Origin: Opisthocomus hoazin
Lineage: Eukaryota; Chordata; Aves; Opisthocomiformes; Opisthocomidae
Assembly: GCF_030867145.1 (NCBI RefSeq)
Contig: NC_134454.1
Location: forward strand, 67,624,308 to 67,688,307
Direction: 5' to 3'
Length of the DNA: 64,000 bases
Positions 37,508 to 50,533 of the stretch are shown in pieces (the stretch's first letter is position 1; every line of letters starts with the position of its first letter). Made by a program: the position numbers and the translations under genes. Under the pieces are notes generated by a model. It did not search any database and was not told the origin of the DNA. It worked only from the letters and a program-made list of their open reading frames with translations.

Positions 37508-39415
37508 TTACAATGATGAATGTTCGAACAAAATGACCTGTGCCTGACTTTCAGATGCTGTTCGCTTCAGCAGCCTAATTTGGTCCAACTCCGAATGTCC
37601 CATTGAATTCCGAGTTAGAGACTGCACTGGGTCAGTTATGTTGTATCTGCCAGGCTGATAAAAACCATAATACTCTATTCTTTTTTCCCCCAAGTTTTCC
37701 AGCGCCTTTAGTTTCTGCCTAAACTGGATAATTTTACAGGTTAAGAACAGGATCACAGCACAAGCCAGAATAAAAAAGGCTAGTAAAATGTCAAAAGCCT
37801 GATTCAGCTTTTCAACCTGTTGTGCACAAAGCAGGGATGTTTTTAGTGATACAGGAGCAGCATCTGTTGGAAATAAACCCTTTTCTTCTGTGGTTCTGTT
37901 AACAGGCATAATCTGCGCAGGTACTTGCACCGGTAATGTTGAAAATACTGTAGCTGCCCGTGATGGAATTTCAGCAGCATTTTCTTCATAGGGCACCGGG
38001 TTAGCAGAGGTAGCTGTAGTTCCTTCCCAGAAAGCAACGTATTCCGTTTCTGCATTGACAAACTCCCCGAACTGTTCAAAGGGGCTGTGCCTGCTTCCCT
38101 TGTGCCACGCCATCAGCAAAGTGGTAGCGCTGTGATGGGCACCTGCGGATCCCAGGTTCCTGGCTGCTTCTGGGCTGGTGGTGGGGCTACTGCAGTTTGC
38201 AAACTGCGGCCACTTAATGTAATGCAAAGGTCTGCCACGCATACTCAGGGGATTCCAACAATGAATTTTTACAGAAATAGGAGACGATGTAAGCCAATTT
38301 AGTAAACCAAGCATTTTGCAGCTGCAGTTCCAAGGATTATAATTTACCTCTAGATGAGTTAAAGACACTAAGGGCTTGAGCACTTCAGGTTGTAACTCTG
38401 TAATATTATTAAATGCTAAACTGAGTATTTTAAGTGACCTTCCCATTTTTTCAAAGGTACCATCACCAATACTGGTTATTTTATTTCTGTCTAGCTGCAA
38501 ATACATTAAATTGTTCAATAAAGTAAAAGTGCTGGAATTTACATTTTCTAGATCATTATAGCTTAAGATTAACTGGCTAAGGTTGCTTAGTCCAAAAAAT
38601 CCATTTACAGCAATACATTTTAGCTTTATATTTTTTAAAGACAGATATCTAAGCTTGTCAAGTCCTTTAAATGCAAAAGGATGTATTGATCCAATGGGAT
38701 TGTGAGACAAAGAAAGTCGTTCAAGATTTTTGAGCCTTCGGATAGCATTCGATGGCACGAGTGTTAAGTTGTTACTTTCAAGGAACAAATATGCAAGGTT
38801 TTCAAGATGATGAAATGCTGACTCTGATATCCGTGAAATCTTATTATTGGCTAGGTTAAGTGTTTGGAGACTTATCATTCCAAAGAAAGTCCCACTTCCA
38901 AGGACACTGAGACGATTTCTTTGAAGTGTTAAATATCTAATAGAAAGGAGATCACTAAATAATCCTCTGGGAACAAATGCTATTTGATTATTCTGAAGGT
39001 ATAAACAATGAAGATTGGAAAGGCCTTCAAAGATTCCTGGATCCAGGCGTTTAATATTATTGTTATTCAGATGCAGGTAGCACAGCTTGGGGAGTTCCAC
39101 AAAAGCTTTCGGGTGTACATATGAAATACGGGAGTTATCCATGTAGAGTGCAGCAAGTTTCTGAAGGCCTCTTAGTTCATGCGGAGCAACACGCGATATA
39201 TTATTCCCACTGAGGTACACAAGAATTGTCGATTTTGGAAAGTTCTGCGGGATGCTCAAAAGCCCTAAATTCCGACAGCTAACTTGTCTCCCTGTGCAGA
39301 GCTGGCAAACAGCTGGACAGCCAAGAGCCTCCTTCAGGAGCAGCAACAGAAGAAAACAATTAAGGACACACAGGAATGCCCCCAGGCAGGGTGGAGAACT
39401 TTGCAGACCACACAT
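37508..39415 (-). CDS. LRRC70: LRRC70 (synleurin), LRR type I membrane protein
   Basis: A single-exon frame of 635 codons starting at MCGLQSS. Numbering from that Met: signal peptide about 1-32 with a poly-Leu core; Cys-rich N-terminal LRR cap about 33-56 (CPAVCQLCTGRQVSC); about 13 leucine-rich repeats at strict 24-residue spacing (LxxLxLxxN, about 62-355); C-terminal cap about 360-408 (NPWNCSCKMLGLLNWL); a Ser/Thr/Pro-rich stalk; one transmembrane helix about 541-563 (AFDILLAFFILACAVILFLT); and a cytoplasmic tail of about 70 residues ending VILFEHSSL. Length and layout match vertebrate LRRC70, reported to enhance cellular responses to cytokines and growth factors. The frame also has an in-frame Met nine codons upstream (39442). 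I prefer 39415 because the known mammalian protein starts MCGLQ. The gene lies in an IPO11 intron on the same strand, as in mammals. Confidence 0.96.
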   Translation of the reverse strand: MCGLQSSPPCLGAFLCVLNCFLLLLLLKEALGCPAVCQLCTGRQVSCRNLGLLSIPQNFPKSTILVYLSGNNISRVAPHELRGLQKLAALYMDNSRISYVHPKAFVELPKLCYLHLNNNNIKRLDPGIFEGLSNLHCLYLQNNQIAFVPRGLFSDLLSIRYLTLQRNRLSVLGSGTFFGMISLQTLNLANNKISRISESAFHHLENLAYLFLESNNLTLVPSNAIRRLKNLERLSLSHNPIGSIHPFAFKGLDKLRYLSLKNIKLKCIAVNGFFGLSNLSQLILSYNDLENVNSSTFTLLNNLMYLQLDRNKITSIGDGTFEKMGRSLKILSLAFNNITELQPEVLKPLVSLTHLEVNYNPWNCSCKMLGLLNWLTSSPISVKIHCWNPLSMRGRPLHYIKWPQFANCSSPTTSPEAARNLGSAGAHHSATTLLMAWHKGSRHSPFEQFGEFVNAETEYVAFWEGTTATSANPVPYEENAAEIPSRAATVFSTLPVQVPAQIMPVNRTTEEKGLFPTDAAPVSLKTSLLCAQQVEKLNQAFDILLAFFILACAVILFLTCKIIQFRQKLKALENLGEKRIEYYGFYQPGRYNITDPVQSLTRNSMGHSELDQIRLLKRTASESQAQVILFEHSSL

Positions 39416-39442
39416 ATCCCTGTCTTTGTCCTTCTCACTCAT

Positions 39443-39475
39443 CTCTGACTTCGCTAGTAGAGATAAAAAGAAGTT
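39443..39475 (-). promoter_or_regulatory. Candidate splice acceptor upstream of LRRC70
   Basis: On the minus strand, CTTTTTATCTCTACTAG runs up to an AG at 39454-39455, 11 nt before the upstream in-frame ATG and 38 nt before the MCGLQ start. The pyrimidine-rich tract and position suggest that the LRRC70 coding exon is a 3' exon spliced to a non-coding exon further upstream, or to IPO11 exons in a readthrough transcript. No donor partner can be chosen from sequence alone. Confidence 0.5.
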
Positions 39476-39723
39476 TATAAATATTATTAATTCAAAAGTT
39501 TAAAGATTCTACGTTTACAGTCTTTAAAATATAAACATTGCTTTCAGGATTGGTATTTGATGCCAAATAAGCAGCTTAAAAATTAAACTTACTAAGCATA
39601 AGTTTGAACTACACTGAAAAAATTCTCGAAGTCTATGAATAATGAAACAAATGTACCACAAACCTAGCCAGAAAACATTTAATTGGTTGCAGCATAAAAG
39701 AAACTAAGCTGCCATAATAACAG

Positions 39724-39803
39724 CAGTAAATTAAAAATACTGCTTATTAGCAGTAAATTAAAAATACTGCTTATTAGCAGTAAATTAAAAATACTGCTAT
39801 TAG
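39724..39803. repeat. 27-bp tandem repeat, three copies
   Basis: Copies at 39724-39750, 39751-39777 and 39778-39803 (the last lacks one base). The unit reads CAGTAAATTAAAAATACTGC plus TTATTAG. Each unit contains a short inverted pair (CAGTA ... TACTG). The repeat starts about 280 bp upstream of the LRRC70 ATG, so it may lie in the promoter or in a 5' intron. Confidence 0.95.
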
Positions 39804-41021
39804 CTACTTTTTATAGTTAAGAATGTCTAGGAAATGTTTCAATAGCATTCAAGTAGAAATGTCAACTGGAAACAAGTTTCCTTTCAGTGGCGGCTCATCT
39901 ATAATTTGAATTTTACTTTTATAGAGCTGAGTTACATTCAAAATGAAAGAAAAAATTCTTACCCCAAATCTGAAGTTCATTATTGCTGTTATTTTGCCAT
40001 TTTGCAGTTCATTGGACTAAGCTGACCGACTATATTAATCTGTGAAGCCTTTGTACAGGCAGTATTGCTGCATACTAGAGAATTCACATTTTGCCCCAGG
40101 ATCTGCAACTATTCGCTCAGGAACTAAGAAAGAAGTGGTTAAAGTCAGGTTGCCATGGATACAGGAAACCCTGGGACAGGAAGCCATTTTATCTGTGCTT
40201 CAGAAGTATTGTTGGAAAGGAAATCTCAATGATTTGTTTCTAGAAAACCAAGAACTGTCTTAGTTTGTAACTCTTGCTGGTTTGATTTTTTTGAACTCCT
40301 GTTTTGAACTAGGAGAGCTCAGAAGAGTTTTACCCAAGTTAGGTATAACTTTTAGAAGAAAGCATACCCATTTGTAACAGTTCTATTGCATTATCTGTAA
40401 ATCCTTTATCTTTCAGCCGGAATCTGAAATGTTTTATTAAATCAATAGCAACAGTTACATTGTTATATCTCTATCTGCAGAATAAAACTGCTGCCAATAC
40501 ACACACATGCTCCAGCAGCCCAGGAGAGACAGACAAGACGGAGGTCTGCAAGGCAGAGCCCTGTTGCCTCCTGCACTCTGGCAAGGCACTCCCAGGGTAG
40601 CCCAGGAAATCTCTGAGACGAGAACCACATGACGTGGTACTAAACTGCTATGTATTTGTTGTATGTCAGACTTGATCTGGGCACTTCATTAAGTCTCACT
40701 TCAGGCAACTTCTTTTAAAGCTAATTTATCCACAGAGGACTATGTACATTCTAACAGCCACACCTTTGGTCCACGGCTTTGGTTTCCTGCAGCCTCCCTT
40801 GTGCAGATAAACACTTAGCGCAAACATGCATGCTATAAATATCCCCCTTGCTTAAGTACCGGAGGTTACATCCTGAGTTTATCCATCACAGGGACTCAAT
40901 ACCTGCAAAGCCCAGTCACATCGTCAAAGGGGAAAAGGGGAAACAACAAAATGAGATGGTAAATTAGAGATTAAGCCTACAAATAACAATGTAACTATAA
41001 AAATCATGACTTATACTGTAA
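39804..41021 (-). other. IPO11 intron / LRRC70 upstream region
   Basis: About 1.2 kb of sequence that should contain any LRRC70 promoter or 5' exon. I see no CpG island and cannot place a transcription start. A 73-codon plus-strand frame at 40042-40263 has no recognisable content. Confidence 0.4.
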
Positions 41022-41470
41022 CAGGGCTACAAGGATGGTGAGGGGACTGGAGCATCTCCACTACGAGGAGAGGTTGAGGGAACTGGGCTTGTTCAGCCTG
41101 AAGAAGTGAAGGCTGCGAGGGGACCTTATAAATGCCTACAAATATCTGAAGGGTGGGTGTCAGGAGGATGGGGCCAAGCTCTTTTCAGTGGTGCCCAGTG
41201 ACAGGACAAGGGGTAATGGGCACAAACTGAGGCACAGGAAGTTCCGTCTGAACATGAGGAGGAACTTCTTCTCTCTGAGGGTGACGGAGCACTGGAACAG
41301 GCTGCCCAGGGAGGTGGTGGAGTCTCCTTCTCTGGAGATATTCAAGACCCGCCTGGACAAGGTCCTGTGCAGCCTGCTGTAGGTGACCCTGCTTTGGCGG
41401 GGGGGTTGGACTAGATGACCCACAGAGGTCCCTTCCAACCCCTACTATTCTGTGATTCTGTGATTCTGTG
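41022..41470 (+). mobile_element. CR1 3' fragment
   Basis: The last 450 bp of a CR1 close to the 2.4- and 51.4-kb subfamily. It opens at GGGCTACAAGGATGGTGAGG (ORF2 [12 protein letters not shown]) and has one in-frame stop at 41107-41109 (AGA to TGA). It continues through [20 protein letters not shown] to the ORF2 stop, the GGTTGGACTAGATGACCCAC hairpin region and three ATTCTGTG octamers (41447-41470). It is antisense to IPO11, within the intron. Confidence 0.95.
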
Positions 41471-44400
41471 AACAAGACCTTCCGCTCAGCCAAACGAAGA
41501 TGACAAAGGTCATACAGTAGCCACAGCCAAGGAAGACACACAACAGCAGAAGAACCAAGTCACTTCGGTGACAATGATCTCACGCAGGAAGCATGAGTTT
41601 ACGTAAGGGGTGAAATACCACCCAAATATCTCTGTCTATAATAATCCAAGCTGAAATGCATGAAGCCTATGAGCACAGGCAGCAGAATAGATAAGGACAT
41701 GCTTGTGAAGAGACTTTCTTCCAAATTCTGCCAAAATAAATTTACATTTCTGAAGTTTTTAAAAAAATGGTTTTGCACATACATAAAAGGCTTTTTATGT
41801 TTGAAATCTGTAACACATTCAATATTAAGAGGAATACTCCCCCAGTTTCTCAACTTGAGCTAGGCAAAATTACCTAGAGCTGGGATGGAGGGGAATGTTG
41901 GTTTTCTTAAAAAAAAACAACTACAATTAACAACCTTCAATTCCACCAGAGTCAGTATCTCTTACAATGTCTAGTTTAGAGTAAGAAATCAGTAGGACCA
42001 GTAAAAATGGTCCATGGGACACTTTAGACAAAGCCTTATCAGTTACAGATTTCTTCCAAGATGTGCTACGTGAAACAACCCCACAGGGGCAAAAGACGCA
42101 AGTCCCAGTCTTAAAAAAAAAAAAAAAGAAAAGTTTTAGAAGACAAATATCAATAGCATTTCCTTTTTGCAAAATGCCAGAATTAACATATTTAGAAATA
42201 CTGATGGAACTGCTGAAGCTCTGTGGGATATCAGATAGCACGGAAATTTAGAGAAACCAACAGAGTAGTGGCCAGATAAATGAAAGCTGGTGCCCAGTAA
42301 GTCGCTGAATATCTCTGTGGTCTTGTACTAAAGGTACCTTATAAATATTTACGAAAACCTTGCTCAAACCCTAGCTGCCACTGTGGTTCTGAGCATGTCA
42401 CTGACCCTTCTGATTCTCAGATCCCATGTACAAAATCAGGAAGAAAAATCTTAATCCAGGACTTGGCTCCTTCCAACTTGCTCTAGGCAATCTGGAGAAA
42501 GTCCTGTCTTGCATTTGGTAAATATGGCACCTGGAGGCCTGCAGATCCAATTGGATTGTAATTTCCAGGTAATGCTTCACTAACAGTACACACTGTTAGA
42601 GTATCTGAAAGCCGTATCTGTTAAGAACGAAAGGCAAAATAACACAGCATGTAACTGATACCATTTTGGGGAACACCATAAAAAAGACTCGGATACATAT
42701 GTAGCTTGGATCAGCATTTCTCAGACTGGCTTGTAGTTAAACAATAAAATTCATCACTAGTTGAAAGATGGAGGGAAAACACTTAAACAGGAAATCCCCA
42801 AACATTTCCTTCAAACAACCTTAGGCAGCTCCAACAGTGGTCTATTTTATTCACCGCAAATTTTGTTCTCCAGTGATAGAAATATGAGGTTTATATCTGA
42901 ATACAGCTTCACATAGCAACAAAGAAAATTATTTTTCAATCCTGAAGTGAATTTTATCTTAATACGGTAACATTGATAAAGTCACTAATCTCATTGCTTT
43001 TTAACATATTAAAATCTAGCTCATAAATGAATTCTCCTCAATACAAGCACGAAGTCTGAGCAGCAGCAATTTGTCAAATTATTCCTAAAATGACAGGTCA
43101 TAATAATTGAAAGAACACTCAAGCACTGCATCCGGTGGAGCCTTTCCAAGCCACCTGTATTTTCTTCCTGATCCATGTTAGACTAAAGCCAATATAATTC
43201 AGGTTATGAATTTTAGCTAGCATAAAACAATCATCCAACTCCAATTTATGTATAGCAGAAAAACTTGCAACAAGTTCAAAACCAGGTTCTAAAGTTACCC
43301 ATCTTTAAAATGTATTAAAGCCAATTTTTGAAGAAGGATTTCATTCTCATAATCACTACAAAATTACGTTACAGTTCACAAAACAGAAGAAACCCAATTT
43401 TTAGCACTGCAATTATTCTTTCGAGCTTATAAGAGTGAAACTATCTGTCGCCTTCCCACTATGTATTTAGCAAGTGCCTCCCTCTTGCAGGTCTTCCTTC
43501 ACTCTGCTTTTATTCTCCACAGGTGGGCTATGATACAACTTTCTTGTTTTGTTTTCAACGACCTACCACCTTCTGCCCACATCATTCTTCATGTATGACC
43601 ACAAGTCAAAGTAATTCAGCTACTAATCTCCTGCTTTGGTAGCATACGCATCAACATTTCATCTGATTTTACCTACCTACATCCAGTAACACCTGCTGTG
43701 GACACTTTATTAACGTTAAATTACCAGACCTCAAAATCCTTTTTTGTTTTTCTCATTATCATCCAGATTATCTCAAAACTTCTGATCATCTCAAATATTA
43801 CAGATTCCTCCTAGAATTTCCTATTTCTGCCGCTTCATTTACTGAACATTTCTCCGTTCCACAGAATGCTATTCCACTCTCACAATAGCAACAGTGATAG
43901 TTACGAAGGGGAGACACGGGCACAGAAATTGTAATACGAAATTAATAACCCAGCAAAACCGGTCCTGTTTAATAAACCCACAGTACTAAACATTTGTTAT
44001 GTAAATATGCATCACAAAATCTACTTCAAAATGAAGAAGCTGACTTTGTAACCTGTTTTCCTTTTTAACCTTGGCATTTATTCGTTTTGATTAAATTATG
44101 AAGCAGGTTTTGCAACATGCTAAGAAACAGTAAAAAGTGAAAACTATATAATTGTTTTTCCCTTTGAGGAAGAAAATAAGTTTTCCTTCTATAAATCTTA
44201 TTTGGCTTTAGAGTCTAGTAAAATAATATGACAGAAAGCTCTTCTGAAACTAAGAGCTCATTTTGAGAAACTGTCAAATTTCTCATCCAGTAGTAAATAA
44301 TTATTGCATCAATGAACTGCACCTGTCATGCAAACAGACATAAAGTTCTCTGTGGAATGAGTAGTAAGTCCATGAACAAAACGGTAACACAAAAAAGAGT

Positions 44401-47400
44401 GGCTATCAATGAAATTCACAGATGTGATATATTGAGAATAACTCTATTTACAGATTTAGCCTTTACTATTCACTGCAATATTTAGTAAAATCTGTTCAAA
44501 CTATAAAAGGAATAAGAAATGCACTCAATATGATTGCAATTCAAACCAAAAGGTTTAAAGAACTCAAAGCAAAGTAATTTCCCAAATTTCAGCCAGAATA
44601 ACTCATTCACCTTCTAGAACTGGATTCTAACTGAAATCCAATTGTACAGTTTTCAGCAGCACACTGCCTGCTAGTTTAGGAGACAAAAGGGGCATGCACC
44701 GGGCATCAGCAACTCATAGCTTCAAAAATTTTACAAAAAAGAGAAAACAAACAACTAGTGTATTTCTTGAAAACTGCTGCAGAAAATATCCACACAGAAA
44801 ACACAAAAGCTACTTCTTCCCTAAAAGTTCAAACGTTCCTTACACCAGTCATCTCCTTAATATCAAAACCTGATGTTTTATTTTAAATGTTTACTTTCTC
44901 ATTAAATTGTTTGAATATGAAATGTTAACTTTTAAGACAATACTTATTTGCAGAAGTTCTTGTAGTGACATGGGTTATGTTGTTAACCACCTTCGGTATC
45001 TTAGTGTAACAGTCTGGCGCTATTAAGAAAAGTCACCAAAAACATCAGCTACCCTCAGGCAGTCTCAAATTTCACAGAGTATAGGGCAGAGAGGTAAGTA
45101 GGTGCACCAGAACAGCTCAGAACAAACTCAGGTGGAAAACCAGCTACAAAGCTGTAATAATTTTTTTTAAAAGCTCGTTACAATCTTGTGATTGTTTACA
45201 CATTTTTAATAATATGCTATAATATAGTCAATGTTTATTCAGTAACTAATTTTCAAACGTGTAAACCGCACATTACAAAGGACAAAGATAAAAAGTTTGG
45301 CAAAAGCTATTTAGTCCATTACCATCTTTTAGTGTCTTTTATACAATGAAAATGTTCAGTTTTAGGGTAGATTATATTTAGGAGAGTTTTAGGAAAGACT
45401 TCTGAAACTCTTTGTATAGGCCACAGACAAAAGCAAGGTATCAGCAGCAACCAGTCCCTTATGACTGCAGGTTGCTTTCTGCAGCAGTTCAGCTGCATTT
45501 AGTGACTTAATCCCTTTCCATCACTTGGTACATTTTCCCTTGTAAACAAGCCTTATGGGTCTTAGAGGAAACGGTAATTTGTTCCTGACGAGTCCCTATT
45601 AACAATTGGTAGGTGTAGGAAAAAAACTAATAGAGATTGTAAACGACGAAAATTTAAAGAGTGCATCCTCTTTGCCAGTGCCACGGTGTGACACACAATT
45701 AAGGATGAAGTGGAACTATACACAGCACTCTGAATGATGCAGACTCTGATACTCAGGCTGACCAAAGCCACATTTTTCACTCATATCATTAAAGCTGCAC
45801 TGTTACCTGGCAGACAAACTAAACAAAATCAATGCCAAACATGGATGACAACTGCAAAATCATAATTTAAAGAGCTTCTTTTAATACTAATAGTCTATTA
45901 GATGTGTGGGTAAGCACATCTTTGACTAGATCAATGAAAAGTAAAGGAGGGGAAGATAGGGAAATGGCTGCAGAGTATCAGCCCTGTAAAGAACAGAGGC
46001 TGTACAAGTCATTTACATAACAAATTCGGACTTCATAAATTCAGACATAACTACCTTGAAGGAGAACATGACATTTTATTAGGCATTTTCTTGCCTATTC
46101 CTAACATTACATATAGACAACTTCTTGAAAGGAAAACTAAAGTTCCAACAAAGTAACTTTAACAAATGACAGAGAAAAAACTTCCGTAATAACCTAATGA
46201 AGATTTATAATTGCATATTGTAAGTACTTATACTCACAGACTGCTAATTATCTAATTGGCAGAACTCATACTAGCTGACACATCAGATTTAATTCACAGT
46301 GAGAAAAAGCAGGCGTTCATTTACATAACAATTAGAAGTGAGCAGAGCAACCTGGAGAACATTGTAGGCTCTTAACCTTCTCCTCACAATAGCTTTTCCA
46401 GACAAACACAACCCACTCAGAGGGGAAAAATTAACACTCGCATCTGGAAACACTACTCGTCTACCACAAATTAAAAAGGAAAAAGACAAGATCAATAAAA
46501 ATGCTTTGTATTTCAAGCTCAGTAAATTAGAGTCTACTCTACTTTGGAGTGCTACCAGTCTACACTAGTAGGTTCACCAAGAATGAATACATCCTGAAGC
46601 ACCAAAACTAGCAGACTGTTTTGGAAAGCACTGACTTTTGACAAACTCCCATTCAGGAACGATAGGCATAGCATTAGTAACACTTACAAGCAAAAGGGGA
46701 GCGCTTAGCTTTCAATACAGTGTCAAATGCTACCCAGGAAGCTAAGCTAATCATTGACACAATACCTTCCCAAATTCTGTTTACATTTCCTATTAAGAGA
46801 CTAAAATATTCCTATTACTCTTAAGCATCTTTCATAATTGTTTGTGTTCTATCAAGACACACAAATAATTGGAGGAATAAAAAAGAAATCTACTTTGCTA
46901 AATAAATCATTAAAAGGTTTCAACATCACAAAATAAGGACATTCCAAAATAATGTGATGCTGACATTATACAAAGTGACAAAAGCGCAGCAAGCAAGATG
47001 GCTGAGATCACTTCCAGATATATATAGGTATGAGAAGGGGAAAAAGTACAATTTTAGCCACTCTGGTCTAAAGAAAAACAAAGAATGCTGAACATGTGTA
47101 TCTCACAATGTAGCACGTGAGACAGTGATGGGGACCCACGTCCTCTCCACAGTGGCCTAAAGAAAAGTGAGGCTGCTGCTCCTGACCGTGTTCACTAGGC
47201 ATTATCTTGGGAACCAAGAGCACCCAACTACATCTACTGTACTGTACTAGAAGAGTACTCTTGAAACTGTAGATTGACAAACAAGCCATTAAGATTGTAG
47301 ACAAACCAGGTGTGAACTAGACCAGAAAATTATGATATTTGTGAATGTACTCTTCCACGTTGCTGTCACCTATCATGTCTCACATCCTACTTCAGGTACG

Positions 47401-50400
47401 ATTCTCTTCCACTAAACTTCAAGTCCTTTTGTGTTTTTCAAAAATCCCTCACTGTTCCAGTTATTGTGTGTCTATGCATACCTCATGTGCTGAACATGGA
47501 GACACCATTACTCCATCAGTGTATCCTACTGCCTAAATCTTGTTACTGGACCCTACTGTTACATACATCAGTTTAAAGACAAAGGTCTTTGTTTTATGAA
47601 GTACAAAGAGCTTTTGATAAATGAATGAAAATGCCTGTGGATAGATATGAGTGGCAAACAGGCAGTAAGAGTACACAATGTGAAAGATAATACGGATGTG
47701 TGTATCGGTCAGACATTTAAAATGCTAACATTGAATGGCCAGGCTCATATAGCAAATGCAGATAATTAGGTATTATTTAATTTATGCAAAAACCCCAAGC
47801 GATACCAGGAAATTACTGCTAAGTGAAAAGGTGCTGCAACACGCTAATCAGGAAAGAAGCAGTTACTGTTCTTTTTTTAATATGACTTCTAAAGACTAAC
47901 ACAATGCGCAGCTGCATTAGGAAGATAAACAGGATGCTGGCTTGAAGGACTATATGCATACATCATAAAAGGCAGTGGTACTGTTGGTACTAAAGACATG
48001 TCACTGCATGTATCTCTGGATGATATTGCCTAGACAAGAAAGCTGTAATTTAGCTAATAAACTGTCACTTTGTATCCTGCTTAGTCCAATTAATTGGCCC
48101 CAAAACTACTGTGAACTACAACTGCTTTGCAGCATTCCCACCTTATCTGCTCTAAAATCCTTCAGTTGTGACGCTGTCAAAGGTGCTACATTTGAAATAG
48201 GAAATTATTTTTTCCATACTGGCTTTCTGCCATCTGGTTTTAAATGAATGATGGAAGCATTAGCTTCCCCTAAAAAGCAGAAAGTCCTAAGTCTACACAA
48301 ATATCATCATAAACATGACCACTAACTAAAATAGTACCTAAAAGCAACAAAGTAATACTATAGAGTGGAGAGGGAGAATAAAAACAGCCACTCCTTAATA
48401 TTTTCCCCAACATTTTATCCAAAAGCTACTCGGAGGTAAGAATGAAAATACATGTTATCTTCATTTTTTCCTCAGTACTTTTGTCTGTTCCCTCCCTTTC
48501 CTCTTCAAAATAACCTGATGGTCTTGGGACAGCTCCAGCTATAGACTAAGAGGAAGCAACTGGCAAAAAGAGCAAAATCCTTAGGAAGTGCTAGACATGG
48601 TACAGATGCTTGTTTTCCCTATAGCAGAATCTTAAAAAAATCTGAGCTTGCTACTGGCACCACCCTGACCATCATACAGGAGCCAGCTGAGGGTAGAAAC
48701 ATACCCTCAGCTTGGCCTTCCCAAGCAAGCCTGCCTCATGGCCATCCTCAGGAGACAAAATTCTGTTCTGTTTCTGCAGCTGAGAAATCTTAAACTCGCT
48801 TTGGATGTCCGAAGTAATATCTGTTCAGGAACCTGGTTAGTGATGTACTCCAACACGAAAAATTACTTAAGCTTTTCCTGAAAACATTGTTTATACAAAT
48901 CAAAATATTTTGTTTAAATACTGTATTATATTCAAAACATTTTTGCTTAAACTTTGCAAATGGACTTGCACAAGAAGCCTGCTTTCAAAAAATTTAACAC
49001 AAGTTTCAGATGTGAGATGTAGCATGCATATGAAATATACTCCCTATGAAATGGCAAAATCACAGTGATTCACATTGTTTGGTAGTAGAAGGAACAATCA
49101 TTTGACAGAAGAATCATTTTCACACATTCTATCTGAAGGTATGTTTGGCCCTGGCACCCTACCAGTTGTATAATAAAATTTTCATAGCTTTGACATAAAT
49201 ACGTCCACTAAAGAGAGGCTTTCTATTTGAGAAGTAGCTTTCTTAAATGATTTCAGTATCTGAAAAATAAAGTTGTCATCTGCAGAAGGTTTTATTATGT
49301 TAAGGACTGCCAGAAATAATTGGCTCTTACAGCAGGAAATTTGGAGCAGCTCAAGGTAGTTCAAAATAACATGGTTATCTAAAGCAATTTTTTTTTTCCT
49401 TCCTCTCTTTAAAAGAAACTTCAGAGGAAGACAGACATGTAGTTCAGCACCTCAAATTTGAGATAACACCTTTTTATGAAGATTTTGAACATACTGGTAA
49501 GAAATATAACATTGTTACATTTACTGAGAAAAAAAAAAAAAAGAACACTTTCTCATAAAGCAGTTGCTTGGTTCACCTTTGGCTAGATGTTTGTCCTGAT
49601 GATCTGGGACAAAAAAGGAAAGCTTCTGTGCACATCAAAAACGAAGCCTCTTTAAGTTTTACTTATAAGAGTTCCCTGATTTTTCAGGTGGTGTCCACAT
49701 ATTCTACAGCTTCACAGACACTAATACAGGTTTAAGATTTGTAAGCAACTTCTAAATTCCCATTAAACAATGCTTCAGACATTTCAGGAAATCCGGCAGA
49801 CTAAATGTAAACTCCTGCTGTTTTGTCTTCCTGACTTTCAAACAGACAAGAATAATCTGAAGGTACATATGGACTGAATTCTCACCTCAACATACGTTAT
49901 ACACAAATTTTAGTAGTGACAATTTAGAAGTCAGTGTAACACTAGTCAGCATTTGCATTAGAAACTTTTGGTTTATACTGACATTCAGCAAGGACGATGG
50001 CTAGAGAACGGACAATACTAAAAGCTGTTTGCTGTAGAAATCTACAGTGCAAAACCTTTTTCACAGTCTTTCACAGCAACTCTTCCATTTGATGTCATAA
50101 AGGGGAAACCAGGATGGAAGTTCAAATCTACCCACAACAGCAAACAAAACCGAACAAACGCTGTTCCCTGGAAGGGACTCCAAAATACTAACAAGCCAAC
50201 TAAAGCAACTACTTAATCACAGATGAGAGAAGCAGCTAGTTCAACATTAATATGAGAAAGGACAATAAAATATGCAGTGTTGTTCGCTCACTTTTACTAA
50301 ATGACATTTTCCATGAAATAGAAGAAAGGTTACTACATTGCTATGAAGCCAAATAAAAAGTTAATATAATGTAGTATGAAAATTCTACCTTTTTAAGTTT

Positions 50401-50533
50401 CTCTTGACAAAAAAAAAAGAGGGAATAAAACTACTTATATTGGAATATTTATCTGCAGAATTGTGAAATACCTTAGAAACCATCTTAATCGCCTTTGAAG
50501 CATTCTTATTTAAAGCATTGAACATTTGCTTAC
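41471..50533 (-). other. IPO11 intron, upstream part
   Basis: Nine kilobases of AT-rich intron with no recognised gene, CR1 or LTR. Reading frames are all under about 105 codons and look random. A 15-A run lies near 42.11 kb. Confidence 0.55.

Noticed and set aside
39724..39803. Tandem 27-bp units as a CRISPR-like array
   Set aside because: Units are contiguous without spacers, and the genome is a vertebrate's.
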